Below the pieces are notes generated by a model that did no database searches, was not told where the DNA came from, and was given only the letters and a program-made list of their open reading frames with translations. Shown one piece after another: positions 7,983 through 15,634 of a stretch of DNA of 48,054 nt. The first letter of the stretch is position 1; the number at the start of each line of letters is the position of its first letter. Both the position numbers and the translations under genes were made by a program. The stretch lies in the NCBI RefSeq assembly GCF_000807925.1, contig NZ_JRVC01000031.1, forward strand, positions 1 to 48,054. Direction: 5' to 3'. This DNA comes from Novosphingobium subterraneum (lineage in GTDB: Bacteria > Pseudomonadota > Alphaproteobacteria > Sphingomonadales > Sphingomonadaceae).

Positions 7983-8300
7983 TTAGTCTTCCGGCGCGAT
8001 CCGCAAAATCATGCCGTCCATCTTCTGGTCCAGCATGATCTGACAGGAAAGGCGTGAGTTTTCCTGCCTGTGGTCTGAGCTGTCCAACAGGTCGTCCTCG
8101 TCTGCACCGCCCACGTGGTCGGTTCCGTTTGGCCCGGCCTCGATATAGACATGGCATGTGGCGCATGAGCAGCAGCCACCGCAAAGTGCCAGCAGCTCGT
8201 CGAGGCCGTTGTCCCGCAGTGCCTCCATCACCGAACAGCCCGGATTTGCCTGTATGGAAAGTTCGGTACCGTCGCGCTTGACGACTTTCAGATCGATCAT
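7983..8300 (-). CDS. [2Fe-2S] ferredoxin, putidaredoxin/adrenodoxin type
   Basis: This 105-residue ferredoxin has the C-x5-C-x2-C...C pattern of vertebrate-type ferredoxins: Cys40, Cys46, Cys49 and Cys86, in CGGCCSCATCHVY and SRLSCQI. These proteins carry single electrons from a flavoprotein reductase to class I cytochromes P450. Two extra cysteines (43 and 44) sit inside the cluster loop. The start at 8300 fits the family's length (about 105). It lies 41 bases downstream of the Baeyer-Villiger monooxygenase gene on the same strand, so the two are probably co-transcribed. The likely partner is the CYP101-type P450 at 13192; the usual reductase gene is not in this window. Confidence 0.92.
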   Translation of the reverse strand: MIDLKVVKRDGTELSIQANPGCSVMEALRDNGLDELLALCGGCCSCATCHVYIEAGPNGTDHVGGADEDDLLDSSDHRQENSRLSCQIMLDQKMDGMILRIAPED

Positions 8301-8341
8301 GACTTGCCTGAAAAAAGGGGTGAGACTGAGGAATCGCAGGC

Positions 8342-9979
8342 TCAGGCCATTTCGAAGCCTTCGTAATCGCAATAGGCGACCTGCTCGCAGCGGCGGCGAT
8401 ACTCTGGGCCTCCGCCTACATATACGAGCGTGCGTCGAACCACGCTGCCGTCGGGCTTGTGGGTGACCTTGATCCACCAAGCGTTTGTTTCGGCCATCAG
8501 CGTCCGTTCGAAGTCACGGTAGATTGCCTCGGTCCATGCGGCTTCCGCCGCTTCGCTCGGCTCGGCAGTCTCGAAGCCACGCGCCGCCATATAGAGCAAC
8601 ATCTGCGTGACCCATTCAGCCTGCAGCGCACCACAGACACCGACGTTGCAGAAAGCGGAGCCGTTGTGCGGCCCGACAAGCGCGAAGAAATTCGGGAAGT
8701 TGCGCGTCTGCAGGCCCAGGTAGGTCGTCGGCCCGTCGGCCCAGGCGTCGATCAGTCGTTGGCCCTGGCGTCCACGGATGTCTATCCGGTCAAGCGAGCC
8801 GGTAACGCCATCGAAGCCGGTTGCGAAAATGATCACGTCGACCTCGAGCAGTTCGCCGCCGATGATCACGCCGTTCTCGACGAACTCGTCGATTGGCGCG
8901 GCCTTCAGATCCACGAGATGCACGTTCTCGCGATTGTACGCCTCGTAGTAGTTCGTCTCCATCGGGACGCGCTTCGAGCCGAATGGGTGGTCGGTGGGAA
9001 TGAGCTTTTCCGCAACCGTCTGGTCCTTGACCCGCTGGCGGATTTTCTTGGCCACGAAATCGGCAAGGAACTGATTGGATTCACGGCTCAGCAACAGGTC
9101 GCGAAAGCCACTGAGCCAGATGCCGTAGCCGGGCTGGTCATACAGTCGTTCGAAGAACTCCTCGCGCTCTTCGGCTGAGACCTGAGATGCCTTGCGCGGA
9201 TCGCGGTGATACGGGAACGCGGTGTCGGTAGTTTTCACGTATTCGAGGATGGTCGGGTAGCGGGTGCGGATCAGGTTCATGTCCTCGTCGCTGAGCGGTG
9301 TATTGCCCAGCGGCGTGCACCAGTTCGGATTGCGTTGCAGCACGAACAGCTCGCCCGCCGTCTCCGCCACGATCGGAATGATCTGCACGCCGGTCGCCCC
9401 GGTGCCCAGCACTGCAACGCGCTTGCCGGCGAAGTCCATGCCTGCAAGATTGCCCTGGTCATCGCGGGGCCAGCGCGAGGAGTGGAATGCCTGGCCCTTG
9501 AACAGGTCGATGCCCTTGTAGTCCGGCATCTTCGATGCCGAAAGCGGACCGGTGGCCGAAATGAAGAAGCGTGCGTGGATCGTCTCGCCGCTGTCGAGCG
9601 TGATCTTCCACCGCTTCTCGTCGTCCAGGAAGTGCGCGCTCAGCACTTTCGTCTTGAACCTGTAGTGTCGGCGCACGTCCATCGCATCGGCCGCCGCATT
9701 CACGTAACGCAGCATCTCTGCCTGCCCCGCGAAACGCTCGCTCCACTTCCAGTCGGGGATTATCCCCGTCATCGCAAAGTAGCCGTAGGCGTAGCTCTCT
9801 GTATCAAGGCGGCAGCCCGGATAGCGGTTCCAGTACCACGTTCCACCAACGTCGTCGGCGGCGTCCACGCCGAGAACCGACATGCCTTTCCGGTGTAAGA
9901 GATACGTCTGGTAGATCCCGGTGACACCCGCGCCGACAACGACCGCATCAACCACGATAGGACTATTTGAATCTGACAT
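8342..9979 (-). CDS. Type I Baeyer-Villiger monooxygenase, OTEMO-like (camG-like)
   Basis: This 545-residue FAD/NADPH monooxygenase inserts oxygen into a ring ketone to make a lactone. It has the FAD site GAGVTG (16-21), the Baeyer-Villiger fingerprint FKGQAFHSSRWP (160-171) and the NADPH site GTGATG (193-198). From memory, long blocks match 2-oxo-delta3-4,5,5-trimethylcyclopentenylacetyl-CoA monooxygenase (OTEMO, CamG) of Pseudomonas putida, including NRYPGCRLDTESYAYGYF and DTAFPYHRDPRK; OTEMO is also 545 residues. OTEMO acts on the CoA ester late in camphor breakdown. The ferredoxin follows in the same operon, and a perfect 18-base palindrome lies 71 bases upstream of the start. Family is near certain; the exact substrate is inferred. 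Confidence 0.93.
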   Translation of the reverse strand: MSDSNSPIVVDAVVVGAGVTGIYQTYLLHRKGMSVLGVDAADDVGGTWYWNRYPGCRLDTESYAYGYFAMTGIIPDWKWSERFAGQAEMLRYVNAAADAMDVRRHYRFKTKVLSAHFLDDEKRWKITLDSGETIHARFFISATGPLSASKMPDYKGIDLFKGQAFHSSRWPRDDQGNLAGMDFAGKRVAVLGTGATGVQIIPIVAETAGELFVLQRNPNWCTPLGNTPLSDEDMNLIRTRYPTILEYVKTTDTAFPYHRDPRKASQVSAEEREEFFERLYDQPGYGIWLSGFRDLLLSRESNQFLADFVAKKIRQRVKDQTVAEKLIPTDHPFGSKRVPMETNYYEAYNRENVHLVDLKAAPIDEFVENGVIIGGELLEVDVIIFATGFDGVTGSLDRIDIRGRQGQRLIDAWADGPTTYLGLQTRNFPNFFALVGPHNGSAFCNVGVCGALQAEWVTQMLLYMAARGFETAEPSEAAEAAWTEAIYRDFERTLMAETNAWWIKVTHKPDGSVVRRTLVYVGGGPEYRRRCEQVAYCDYEGFEMA

Positions 9980-10049
9980 TGGCGTTCCTCGGCCTTGTTC
10001 GGGCGCAGGGGCGTGCGCTTCTGACGGTACCCCTGAATCGCTGAATTAC

Positions 10050-10067
10050 ACCTAATCAAAATTAGGT
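10050..10067. promoter_or_regulatory. Palindromic operator site 1 (CTAAT-N4-ATTAG), perfect
   Basis: ACCTAAT-CAAA-ATTAGGT is a perfect inverted repeat with 7-base arms and a 4-base spacer. It lies 71 bases upstream of the monooxygenase start at 9979 and is the best copy of a motif found in each promoter region between 10.0 and 17.7 kb. The likely binder is a TetR-family repressor of this cluster. Confidence 0.75.
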
Positions 10068-10181
10068 TTTGAGGCAACATGATTTGACGGCTGTTGGGAG
10101 ATTCTCGAAAAAATCTCCAAATCATGGCGCATTTCACAGGGAATCTAATGCGCGAAGATGCGCAGGCTTGTGAAACTCAAG

Positions 10182-10195
10182 CTAACCGCTATTAG
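10182..10195. promoter_or_regulatory. Operator site 2 (degenerate copy)
   Basis: CTAAC-CGCT-ATTAG matches the CTAAT-N4-ATTAG core with one mismatch. It lies in the same 225-base gap as site 1, 203 bases upstream of the monooxygenase start and just beyond the stop of the crotonase gene. It may be an auxiliary site or chance. Confidence 0.45.
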
Positions 10196-10204
10196 TTTAG
10201 CTGC

Positions 10205-10975
10205 TTACGTTCCGGCCCAATGTGGTTTCCTGCGTCCCGACCAGGCATCGATAGCCTCGGTCCGGTCGCGGGTTTCGGCGTAGCGGCGGATGCCGGGGTA
10301 GGTGCCAGACAGAGCCTCGGTCAGCGATCCTTCCAGCCCTGCGATGGCGGCCTCCTTTGCCGCTCGCGCCGCAAGGGGCGAGCAGGCAAGCAGTTTATCG
10401 GCCCAGCGCGTGGTCGCATGCTCCAGGCAGTCGGGCGCGACGACTTCGTTGACGAGTCCGTAATGCGTGGCTTGCGCGGCATCCAGGGGCTCGCCGGCGA
10501 GGATCATCGCCATCGCCACATGGTGGGGCAACTGCCGCACAGCCCGGTGCACCACTCCGCAATGATCGATGATTCCCGCGCGGGCTTCCGGCAAGGCAAA
10601 TCTCGAGGTCGTGGCGGCAACGATGATGTCGGCGCACATCGCGATCTCGAAGCCTAGCCCGAGAACGTGGCCGTAAGTCGCGCAGATCACCGGTTTGGAG
10701 ATCGGCCGCAGCCGTCCCCCAATGCCGGTGATCCCGCCTCCGAACGACAGGCCGCTGCTGCCCGTGGGCGGTGCGTGCATGTCACCCCCGGCGCAGAACG
10801 CGCGTTCGCCGTTGGCGCGCAGGACGATGACCCAGATTCCGCTCTCGGTCTCGAACTTGTCCCACGCTGCGCCGAGAAGCTGGTCCATCTCCTCGTTTAG
10901 GGCATTGAGCGCTTGCGGCCGGTTCAAAGTAATGTAGCCGACGTGCCCCACGGTGGATGTTTCGATCAGCGCCAT
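10205..10975 (-). CDS. Enoyl-CoA hydratase/isomerase (crotonase) family protein 1
   Basis: This 256-residue crotonase has the oxyanion-hole blocks ERAFCAGGDM (57-66) and GHVLGLGFEIAMCADI (102-117). Of the two catalytic glutamates of classical enoyl-CoA hydratase, the first is kept (Glu130 in ALPEARAG) but the second position reads Ala (VAMAMILAG). It may therefore be an isomerase, hydrolase or C-C lyase of the superfamily rather than a standard hydratase. It lies downstream of the SDR gene on the same strand (50 bases), forming a likely two-gene operon that starts near 11800. In this cluster it probably acts on CoA esters after ring opening. Confidence 0.88.
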   Translation of the reverse strand: MALIETSTVGHVGYITLNRPQALNALNEEMDQLLGAAWDKFETESGIWVIVLRANGERAFCAGGDMHAPPTGSSGLSFGGGITGIGGRLRPISKPVICATYGHVLGLGFEIAMCADIIVAATTSRFALPEARAGIIDHCGVVHRAVRQLPHHVAMAMILAGEPLDAAQATHYGLVNEVVAPDCLEHATTRWADKLLACSPLAARAAKEAAIAGLEGSLTEALSGTYPGIRRYAETRDRTEAIDAWSGRRKPHWAGT

Positions 10976-11025
10976 TTGTCCTATCCTTCCCCGGTTCCCG
11001 CCTGGGCCTAGTTCAGTCTTTTGAC

Positions 11026-11772
11026 TCAGTGTGCCAGCATGCCGGCATCGACGAGGTGTTCCGCGCCCGTGATGTAGGAAGCCTCGTCCGACGCCAGGAA
11101 CAGCACGAGGTTGGAAACCTCGGACGGGTCGGCGATGCGGCCGAGGGGGATCTGCGACAACGCATCACCGCCCACCTCGTCTGTGGCCTCGACCATCATC
11201 GGCGTCTGGATGAAGCCCGGGTGCACGGAATTGACGCGGATGTTGTACTTGCCGAATTCCACGGCAGTCGCCTTGGTCATTCCGCGCACGGCAAACTTGC
11301 TGGCAACGTAGGCAAGGCTGGGAAAGCCGTAGTTTGCGGCCATTCCGGCAATCGACGAGATGTTGACGATCGAGCCTTTTTGCGCCTTGACCATGACGGG
11401 CAGGACCGCGCGCATCCCGAAGAAGACCGCGTCCTGGTTCACAGCGCAGACCTTGCGGTAGCCGTCGTCGTCAAGGCTGTCGGTCGCCGCCATGGGGCCA
11501 AGGATGCCGGCGTTGTTTACGAGGATGTCGATGGACCCGAATTGGCGGACTGCGGCTTCGACGATGCCATCCCAGGAGCCGGGGTCCGTCACATCCTGCT
11601 TCAGGAATATGGCATCGTTGCCCAGTTCCTCGACCAGTGCGTGGCCTGCAGCTTCGCTGAGGTCGGTAAGGACGACCTTTGCGCCTTCCCTTACGAAGGT
11701 GCGGGCATGCGATTCCCCCATTCCCCGCGCGGCACCCGTGATTATTGCGGTTTTGCCTGCCAGCCTTGCCAT
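11026..11772 (-). CDS. Short-chain dehydrogenase/reductase (SDR)
   Basis: This 248-residue classical SDR has the NAD(P) site TGAARGMG (12-19), NNAG (86-89) and the catalytic Ser140, Tyr155 and Lys159 (YVASK). Asp37 after the second strand (VVLTDLSE) favours NAD over NADP. It probably oxidises a hydroxy group, either on the ring substrate or on a 3-hydroxyacyl-CoA. It is the first gene of a minus-strand pair with crotonase 1; an imperfect operator copy lies about 26 bases upstream of its start. Substrate unknown. Confidence 0.9.
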   Translation of the reverse strand: MARLAGKTAIITGAARGMGESHARTFVREGAKVVLTDLSEAAGHALVEELGNDAIFLKQDVTDPGSWDGIVEAAVRQFGSIDILVNNAGILGPMAATDSLDDDGYRKVCAVNQDAVFFGMRAVLPVMVKAQKGSIVNISSIAGMAANYGFPSLAYVASKFAVRGMTKATAVEFGKYNIRVNSVHPGFIQTPMMVEATDEVGGDALSQIPLGRIADPSEVSNLVLFLASDEASYITGAEHLVDAGMLAH

Positions 11773-11797
11773 TGTTCGTCTCCTCTCGAACGTCGCT

Positions 11798-11816
11798 ACC
11801 TAATCCCGATTCAGGT
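11798..11816. promoter_or_regulatory. Operator site 3 (imperfect)
   Basis: ACCTAAT-CCCG-ATTCAGGT equals the site 1 pattern except for one extra C in the right arm. It is 26 bases upstream of the SDR start, where a bound repressor would block transcription. Confidence 0.5.
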
Positions 11817-11985
11817 AATGTTATCAAATTTTGTCGGAACGACAATGGCTTTTGTTGAGGGAGATCTCGCCGCTTGTCGCTAAGCGGAATTTGAGAAAGG
11901 CCGTAAAAACGGGTATTTTGCCGCTTTGCGCGTTTGCGTTTGTTCGCTTGAGGCAATCCTACCGCAGGTGGAATCAATCCTATGG

Positions 11986-12001
11986 ACTAATTGTGATTAG
12001 T
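11986..12001. promoter_or_regulatory. Operator site 4 (CTAAT-N4-ATTAG), perfect
   Basis: ACTAAT-TGTG-ATTAGT is a perfect inverted repeat with 6-base arms, 69 bases upstream of the zinc alcohol dehydrogenase start at 12071. Sites 3 and 4 share the 298-base divergent region between the SDR and dehydrogenase genes, so both directions could be controlled together. Nothing else was seen in that region. Confidence 0.7.
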
Positions 12002-12070
12002 TGGATAGCTTCACAGCAACGAAAGAGCTGCGAGGGCTTCCGGCGGCTTCATGTCGAGAGGAGATGACGG

Positions 12071-13153
12071 ATGAAGGGCAGGGCAACGGTCCTGGTTGAG
12101 ACCAACCGCCTCGAAACTTGGGAGGTGAACGTCCATTCTCCCGAACCGGGAGGGGCGCTCGTGCGCACGGTGCTGGGCGGCGTGTGCGGCAGCGATGTCC
12201 ACATCATGACCGGCGAGGCCGGCGAGATGCCTTTCCCGATCATCCTCGGTCACGAAGGCGTCGGCGAGATCATCGAGCTCGGCGCGGGCGTATCCACCGA
12301 TTACGCAGGCGTGCCGGTCAAGCGCGGCGATCTCGTCGTGTGGTCGCCCATCGCGCTGTGCCACCGTTGCTATTCCTGCACGATCCTTGAAGAGACACCG
12401 TGCGAGAACAGCCGCTACTTCGAGGATGCATCGAAGCCAAACTGGGGCAGCTATGCCGATTTCGCATGGCTTCCCAATTCGATGCCATTCTACCGGTTGC
12501 CGGATGGCGCCATCCCCGAAGCGGTTGCTGCGCTCGGCTGCGCGCTGCCAACCGTGCTGCGGGGCTTCGATCGCTGCGGACCGGTGCGCTTCGGCGATAG
12601 TGTAGTCGTGCAAGGCGCCGGACCGGTCGGACTCTCTGCGGTCCTGGTTGCGGCGCAGGCCGGAGCCCGCGAAGTGATCGTGATCGATGCTGCGCCCGCC
12701 CGGCTCGAAGCCGCGGTGAAGCTCGGTGCAACCGCAACGGTGTCGCTCGGCCTGCCACAGGACGAGCGCAAGCGGATGATCTACGATCGCGCCGGCAAGC
12801 AGGGCCCCGATATCGTGATTGAAGCGGCAGGCGCACTGCCCGCCTTTCCCGAAGGCGTGGACATCAGTGGCATCCACAGCCGCTACATCATCCTCGGGCT
12901 CTGGGGTGCGATCGGAACGCAGCCAATCTCGCCGCGTGACCTGACGCTCAAGAACCTCACGGTCGGCGGGGCATCGTTCCCTGCGCCGAAGAACTACTAT
13001 CACGGCATGCAGTTCGCCGCGCGCGTGCAGCACGAGGTGCCGCTTGCCGAACTGGTCAGCCACCGCTTCGGCATCTCGCAAGCTGCCGAAGCGCTTCACG
13101 CCACCAAGACCGGCATCGCTACCAAGGCGGTGATCGACCCGTCGATCAGCTGA
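12071..13153 (+). CDS. Zinc-dependent alcohol dehydrogenase, camD-like candidate
   Basis: This 360-residue medium-chain dehydrogenase has catalytic zinc ligands Cys39 (GGVCGSD), His61 and Glu62 (LGHEGVG). It also has a structural zinc lobe (LCHRCYSCTILEETPC) and a Rossmann site VVQGAGPVGLSAV near residue 178. It is the first gene of an operon with the CYP101-type P450 and a flavin reductase. In the cam pathway a zinc dehydrogenase of about this size (CamD) oxidises 5-exo-hydroxycamphor made by P450cam, so the position and family fit that role. That match is by context; MDR enzymes vary widely in substrate. Operator site 4 precedes it. Confidence 0.88.
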   Translation: MKGRATVLVETNRLETWEVNVHSPEPGGALVRTVLGGVCGSDVHIMTGEAGEMPFPIILGHEGVGEIIELGAGVSTDYAGVPVKRGDLVVWSPIALCHRCYSCTILEETPCENSRYFEDASKPNWGSYADFAWLPNSMPFYRLPDGAIPEAVAALGCALPTVLRGFDRCGPVRFGDSVVVQGAGPVGLSAVLVAAQAGAREVIVIDAAPARLEAAVKLGATATVSLGLPQDERKRMIYDRAGKQGPDIVIEAAGALPAFPEGVDISGIHSRYIILGLWGAIGTQPISPRDLTLKNLTVGGASFPAPKNYYHGMQFAARVQHEVPLAELVSHRFGISQAAEALHATKTGIATKAVIDPSIS

Positions 13154-13191
13154 ACCTTAGGGTGACAGACCAGAATTCAAGGACAGGACCG

Positions 13192-14457
13192 ATGAACGCC
13201 GAAACCCCGAAAACACTTGAGAAACATCGCGTGTCACCGCCCCCCCACGTTCCCGCTGACCTGATACGCGAGATCGACGCCTATGACCTTGACGGACTGG
13301 AGGCAGGTTTCCACGAAGCCTGGAAGCAGGTGCAGCAGCCCGATACCCCGCCGCTGGTCTGGACTCCGTTCACGGGTGGGCACTGGATCGCAACGCGCGG
13401 CGTGGTGATAGATGAAGTCTATCGCAGCCCCGAACGCTTCTCGAGCCGGGTCATCTGGGTCCCGCGCGAAGCGGGTGAAGCCTACGATATGGTGCCCACA
13501 AAGCTCGATCCGCCCGAGCACACGCCCTATCGCAAGGCCATCGACAAGGGTCTGAATCTTGCCGAGATCCGCAAGCTCGAAGAGCAGATCCGGACCATTG
13601 CGGTGGAGATCATCGAGAGCTTCGCCGATCGGGGAAGCTGCGACTTTGGCAGCGAGTTTTCAACGGTCTTTCCAGTGCGGGTCTTCCTCGCACTGGCGGG
13701 ATTGCCGATGGAGGATGCACACAAGCTTGGCCTTCTCGCAAACGAGATGACCCGTCCGTCAGGCAAGACGCCCGAGGAGCAGGGCCGATCGCTGGAAACG
13801 GCCAACCGCGGCTTCTTTGAATACGTGGCGCCCATCATTGCCGAGCGCAGGGGCGGCAGTGGGACAGATCTGATCACCCGCATTCTCAATGTCGAGATCG
13901 ACGGCAAGCCCATGCCCGACGACCGGGCGCTCGGCCTCGTGTCGCTCCTGCTGCTCGGTGGGCTTGATACCGTGGTCAACTTCCTCGGTTTCATGATGAT
14001 CTACCTCGCTCGGCATCCGGAAACGGTGGCTGAAATGAGGAGCGATCCACTCAAGCTGCAGCGCGGGGTTGAAGAGCTGTTCCGTCGCTTCGCCGTCGTT
14101 TCCGATGCCCGCTATGTCGTTGCCGACATGGAGTTCCATGGCACGCAACTGAAGGAGGGCGATCTCATTCTCCTGCCGACAGCCCTGCATGGCCTTGACG
14201 ATCGGCAGCATGCCGATCCGATGACCGTCGACCTCTCCCGTCGGGACGTCACCCACTCCACCTTTGCGCAAGGGCCGCACCGCTGTGCAGGCATGCACCT
14301 TGCGCGGCTGGAAGTGACCGTGATGCTGCAGGAATGGCTCGCTCGCATTCCCGAGTTCAGGCTCAAGGACGGGGCGAGGCCGATCTACCATTCGGGTATC
14401 GTGGCGGCGGTCGAGAACATTCCGCTTGAGTGGGAGCGGCAGAAGGTTCCGGCATGA
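13192..14457 (+). CDS. Cytochrome P450, CYP101 family (P450cam-like)
   Basis: This 421-residue P450 (P450cam has 415) begins at the ATG at 13192, preceded by AAGGACAGG; a GTG at 13162 would add ten residues. Blocks recall P450cam closely: GGHWIATRG, PREAGEAYD, GGLDTVVNF and EFHGTQLKEGD. Key residues are kept: Tyr98 (Tyr96 in P450cam, hydrogen bond to camphor), Thr103, the Asp259-Thr260 pair of the I-helix, ExxR at 295-298, Asp305 and heme ligand Cys365 in FAQGPHRCAG. Two contact residues differ: Phe87 becomes Trp89 and Phe98 becomes Met100. It probably hydroxylates camphor or a related terpenoid ketone, using the ferredoxin at 7983. It overlaps the flavin reductase by four bases. Confidence 0.93.
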   Translation: MNAETPKTLEKHRVSPPPHVPADLIREIDAYDLDGLEAGFHEAWKQVQQPDTPPLVWTPFTGGHWIATRGVVIDEVYRSPERFSSRVIWVPREAGEAYDMVPTKLDPPEHTPYRKAIDKGLNLAEIRKLEEQIRTIAVEIIESFADRGSCDFGSEFSTVFPVRVFLALAGLPMEDAHKLGLLANEMTRPSGKTPEEQGRSLETANRGFFEYVAPIIAERRGGSGTDLITRILNVEIDGKPMPDDRALGLVSLLLLGGLDTVVNFLGFMMIYLARHPETVAEMRSDPLKLQRGVEELFRRFAVVSDARYVVADMEFHGTQLKEGDLILLPTALHGLDDRQHADPMTVDLSRRDVTHSTFAQGPHRCAGMHLARLEVTVMLQEWLARIPEFRLKDGARPIYHSGIVAAVENIPLEWERQKVPA

Positions 14458-14951
14458 TGGACGAGATCAAGGCATCTTTCCGCAAGGTCCTCGGCCATTA
14501 TCCTACCGGGGTCTGTGCAATCACGGCGATGTCCTTGGATGGCGCGCCAGCCGCGATGATCGTCGGTTCGTTCACGTCCGTATCGCTCGATCCGCCTCTT
14601 GTCGGCTTCTTCCCCGACAAGCAGTCGAGCAGTTGGGGCGCGCTGTCCCTTTGCGACGGGTTCTGCGTGAACGTGCTGGGTGCGTCGCAGGAAGATATCT
14701 GCCGCAAGTTGGCGTCGAAGGACCCGCGCAAGTTCGAAGGCATAGCGCACTCCACCTCGCCACGTGGCGCTCCCATGATCGACGGGGCACTCGTCTGGAT
14801 CGATTGCTCGACGCACTCCGTAAGCGATGCGGGGGACCACCTGCTGGTTCTCGGTGCTGTTGAAAGCTTCGGCGTCGCAGGCGACGGCGATCCCCTGCTG
14901 TTTCACAAGGGAAGCTACGGCAAGGTTGCATCGTTCCTGCCTGCCGCCTGA
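14454..14951 (+). CDS. Flavin reductase (FMN/NADH type)
   Basis: This 165-residue protein belongs to the flavin reductase-like FMN-binding split-barrel family. Features are FRKVLGHYPTGVCAITAM (9-26), the FMN loop AAMIVGSFTSVSLDPPLVGF and FCVNVL. It supplies reduced FMN to two-component monooxygenases; the natural client here is the luciferase-like monooxygenase at 21502. Its start overlaps the P450 stop (ATGA). In the cam system the diketocamphane monooxygenases depend on a flavin reductase (Fred) encoded elsewhere, so placing one inside the cluster is notable. The end converges with a TetR gene across a strong hairpin. Confidence 0.9.
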   Translation: MMDEIKASFRKVLGHYPTGVCAITAMSLDGAPAAMIVGSFTSVSLDPPLVGFFPDKQSSSWGALSLCDGFCVNVLGASQEDICRKLASKDPRKFEGIAHSTSPRGAPMIDGALVWIDCSTHSVSDAGDHLLVLGAVESFGVAGDGDPLLFHKGSYGKVASFLPAA

Positions 14952-14967
14952 TTGTCCCAATGCCGGT

Positions 14968-14996
14968 CGCGGCCCTGCGCCCAGGGCGGGGCCGCG
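14968..14996. terminator. Bidirectional hairpin terminator
   Basis: CGCGGCCC (14968-14975) pairs with GGGCCGCG (14989-14996), with further pairing possible inside the loop. It fills the 45-base gap between the convergent flavin reductase and TetR genes. There is no clear T-run. Confidence 0.6.
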
Positions 14997-15584
14997 TTAC
15001 TCGTTGGCAAAACCGTTCAAGGCGAGGTCCGCAGCCTGCTCCGCGATCTGGGCAGGCGCCAGCTTGCCCGGCCGGTACCATGTGGCGCAGGAGTCGAGCA
15101 TGGCGATCAGGAACTTCCTGACGACCGTCGGATCAAGGCTGCTTCTTGCCGAGCCATCGGCTTGCGCTGCGGCAATCAGATCGCGCCAGTAGTTGTCGAA
15201 ACTGGAATAGGCCGCCAGTACCCGGCCCTTCATCTCCGCAGGCAGATCGTCGAATACGCGGGAAACCGCCGACGAATAGTCATCGCCGGTCAGCAGAAAG
15301 CCGATATGCGCTTCGATCGCCGCCCGCAGCCGTTCCAGCGCGGTCGCCGATGGGCCAAGCACTTCGACCTGAGCCATGATGTGGCGATTGTTGCGGTATA
15401 TGCCTTCCATCATCACTGCCTCGACCAGATCGTCCTTCGAGGAAAAGTGATGATAGATGCTGGGCGCAAGCATCCCGGCACCGGCGGCAATCTCTGTGAG
15501 TTTCGCGCCGGCAAGGCCCTTCTGTCGAAGGGCGGTCGCCGCCGAATCAAGAATGCGAGTCTTGCCGTTTTCAACTTGTGCCAT
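14997..15584 (-). CDS. TetR family regulator 1 (candidate cluster repressor)
   Basis: This 195-residue regulator has a TetR N-terminal helix-turn-helix (about residues 8-55, ILDSAATALRQKGLAGAKLT, then SIYHHFSSKDDLVEAV) and a helical ligand domain. The ATG at 15584 is chosen over a TTG two codons earlier. It lies in the middle of the catabolic cluster, opposite the P450 operon, while CamR, the repressor of the P. putida cam operon, is also TetR-type. It is therefore the first candidate to bind the CTAAT-N4-ATTAG sites. Against this, no copy of that motif lies immediately upstream of the gene itself. Downstream of the SMP-30 gene by 50 bases, so possibly co-transcribed with it. Confidence 0.88.
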   Translation of the reverse strand: MAQVENGKTRILDSAATALRQKGLAGAKLTEIAAGAGMLAPSIYHHFSSKDDLVEAVMMEGIYRNNRHIMAQVEVLGPSATALERLRAAIEAHIGFLLTGDDYSSAVSRVFDDLPAEMKGRVLAAYSSFDNYWRDLIAAAQADGSARSSLDPTVVRKFLIAMLDSCATWYRPGKLAPAQIAEQAADLALNGFANE

Positions 15585-15634
15585 GATCAATCTTCGTTTG
15601 GTTCAGGCACAACTGATGCACCGGGGCTTTGTGA

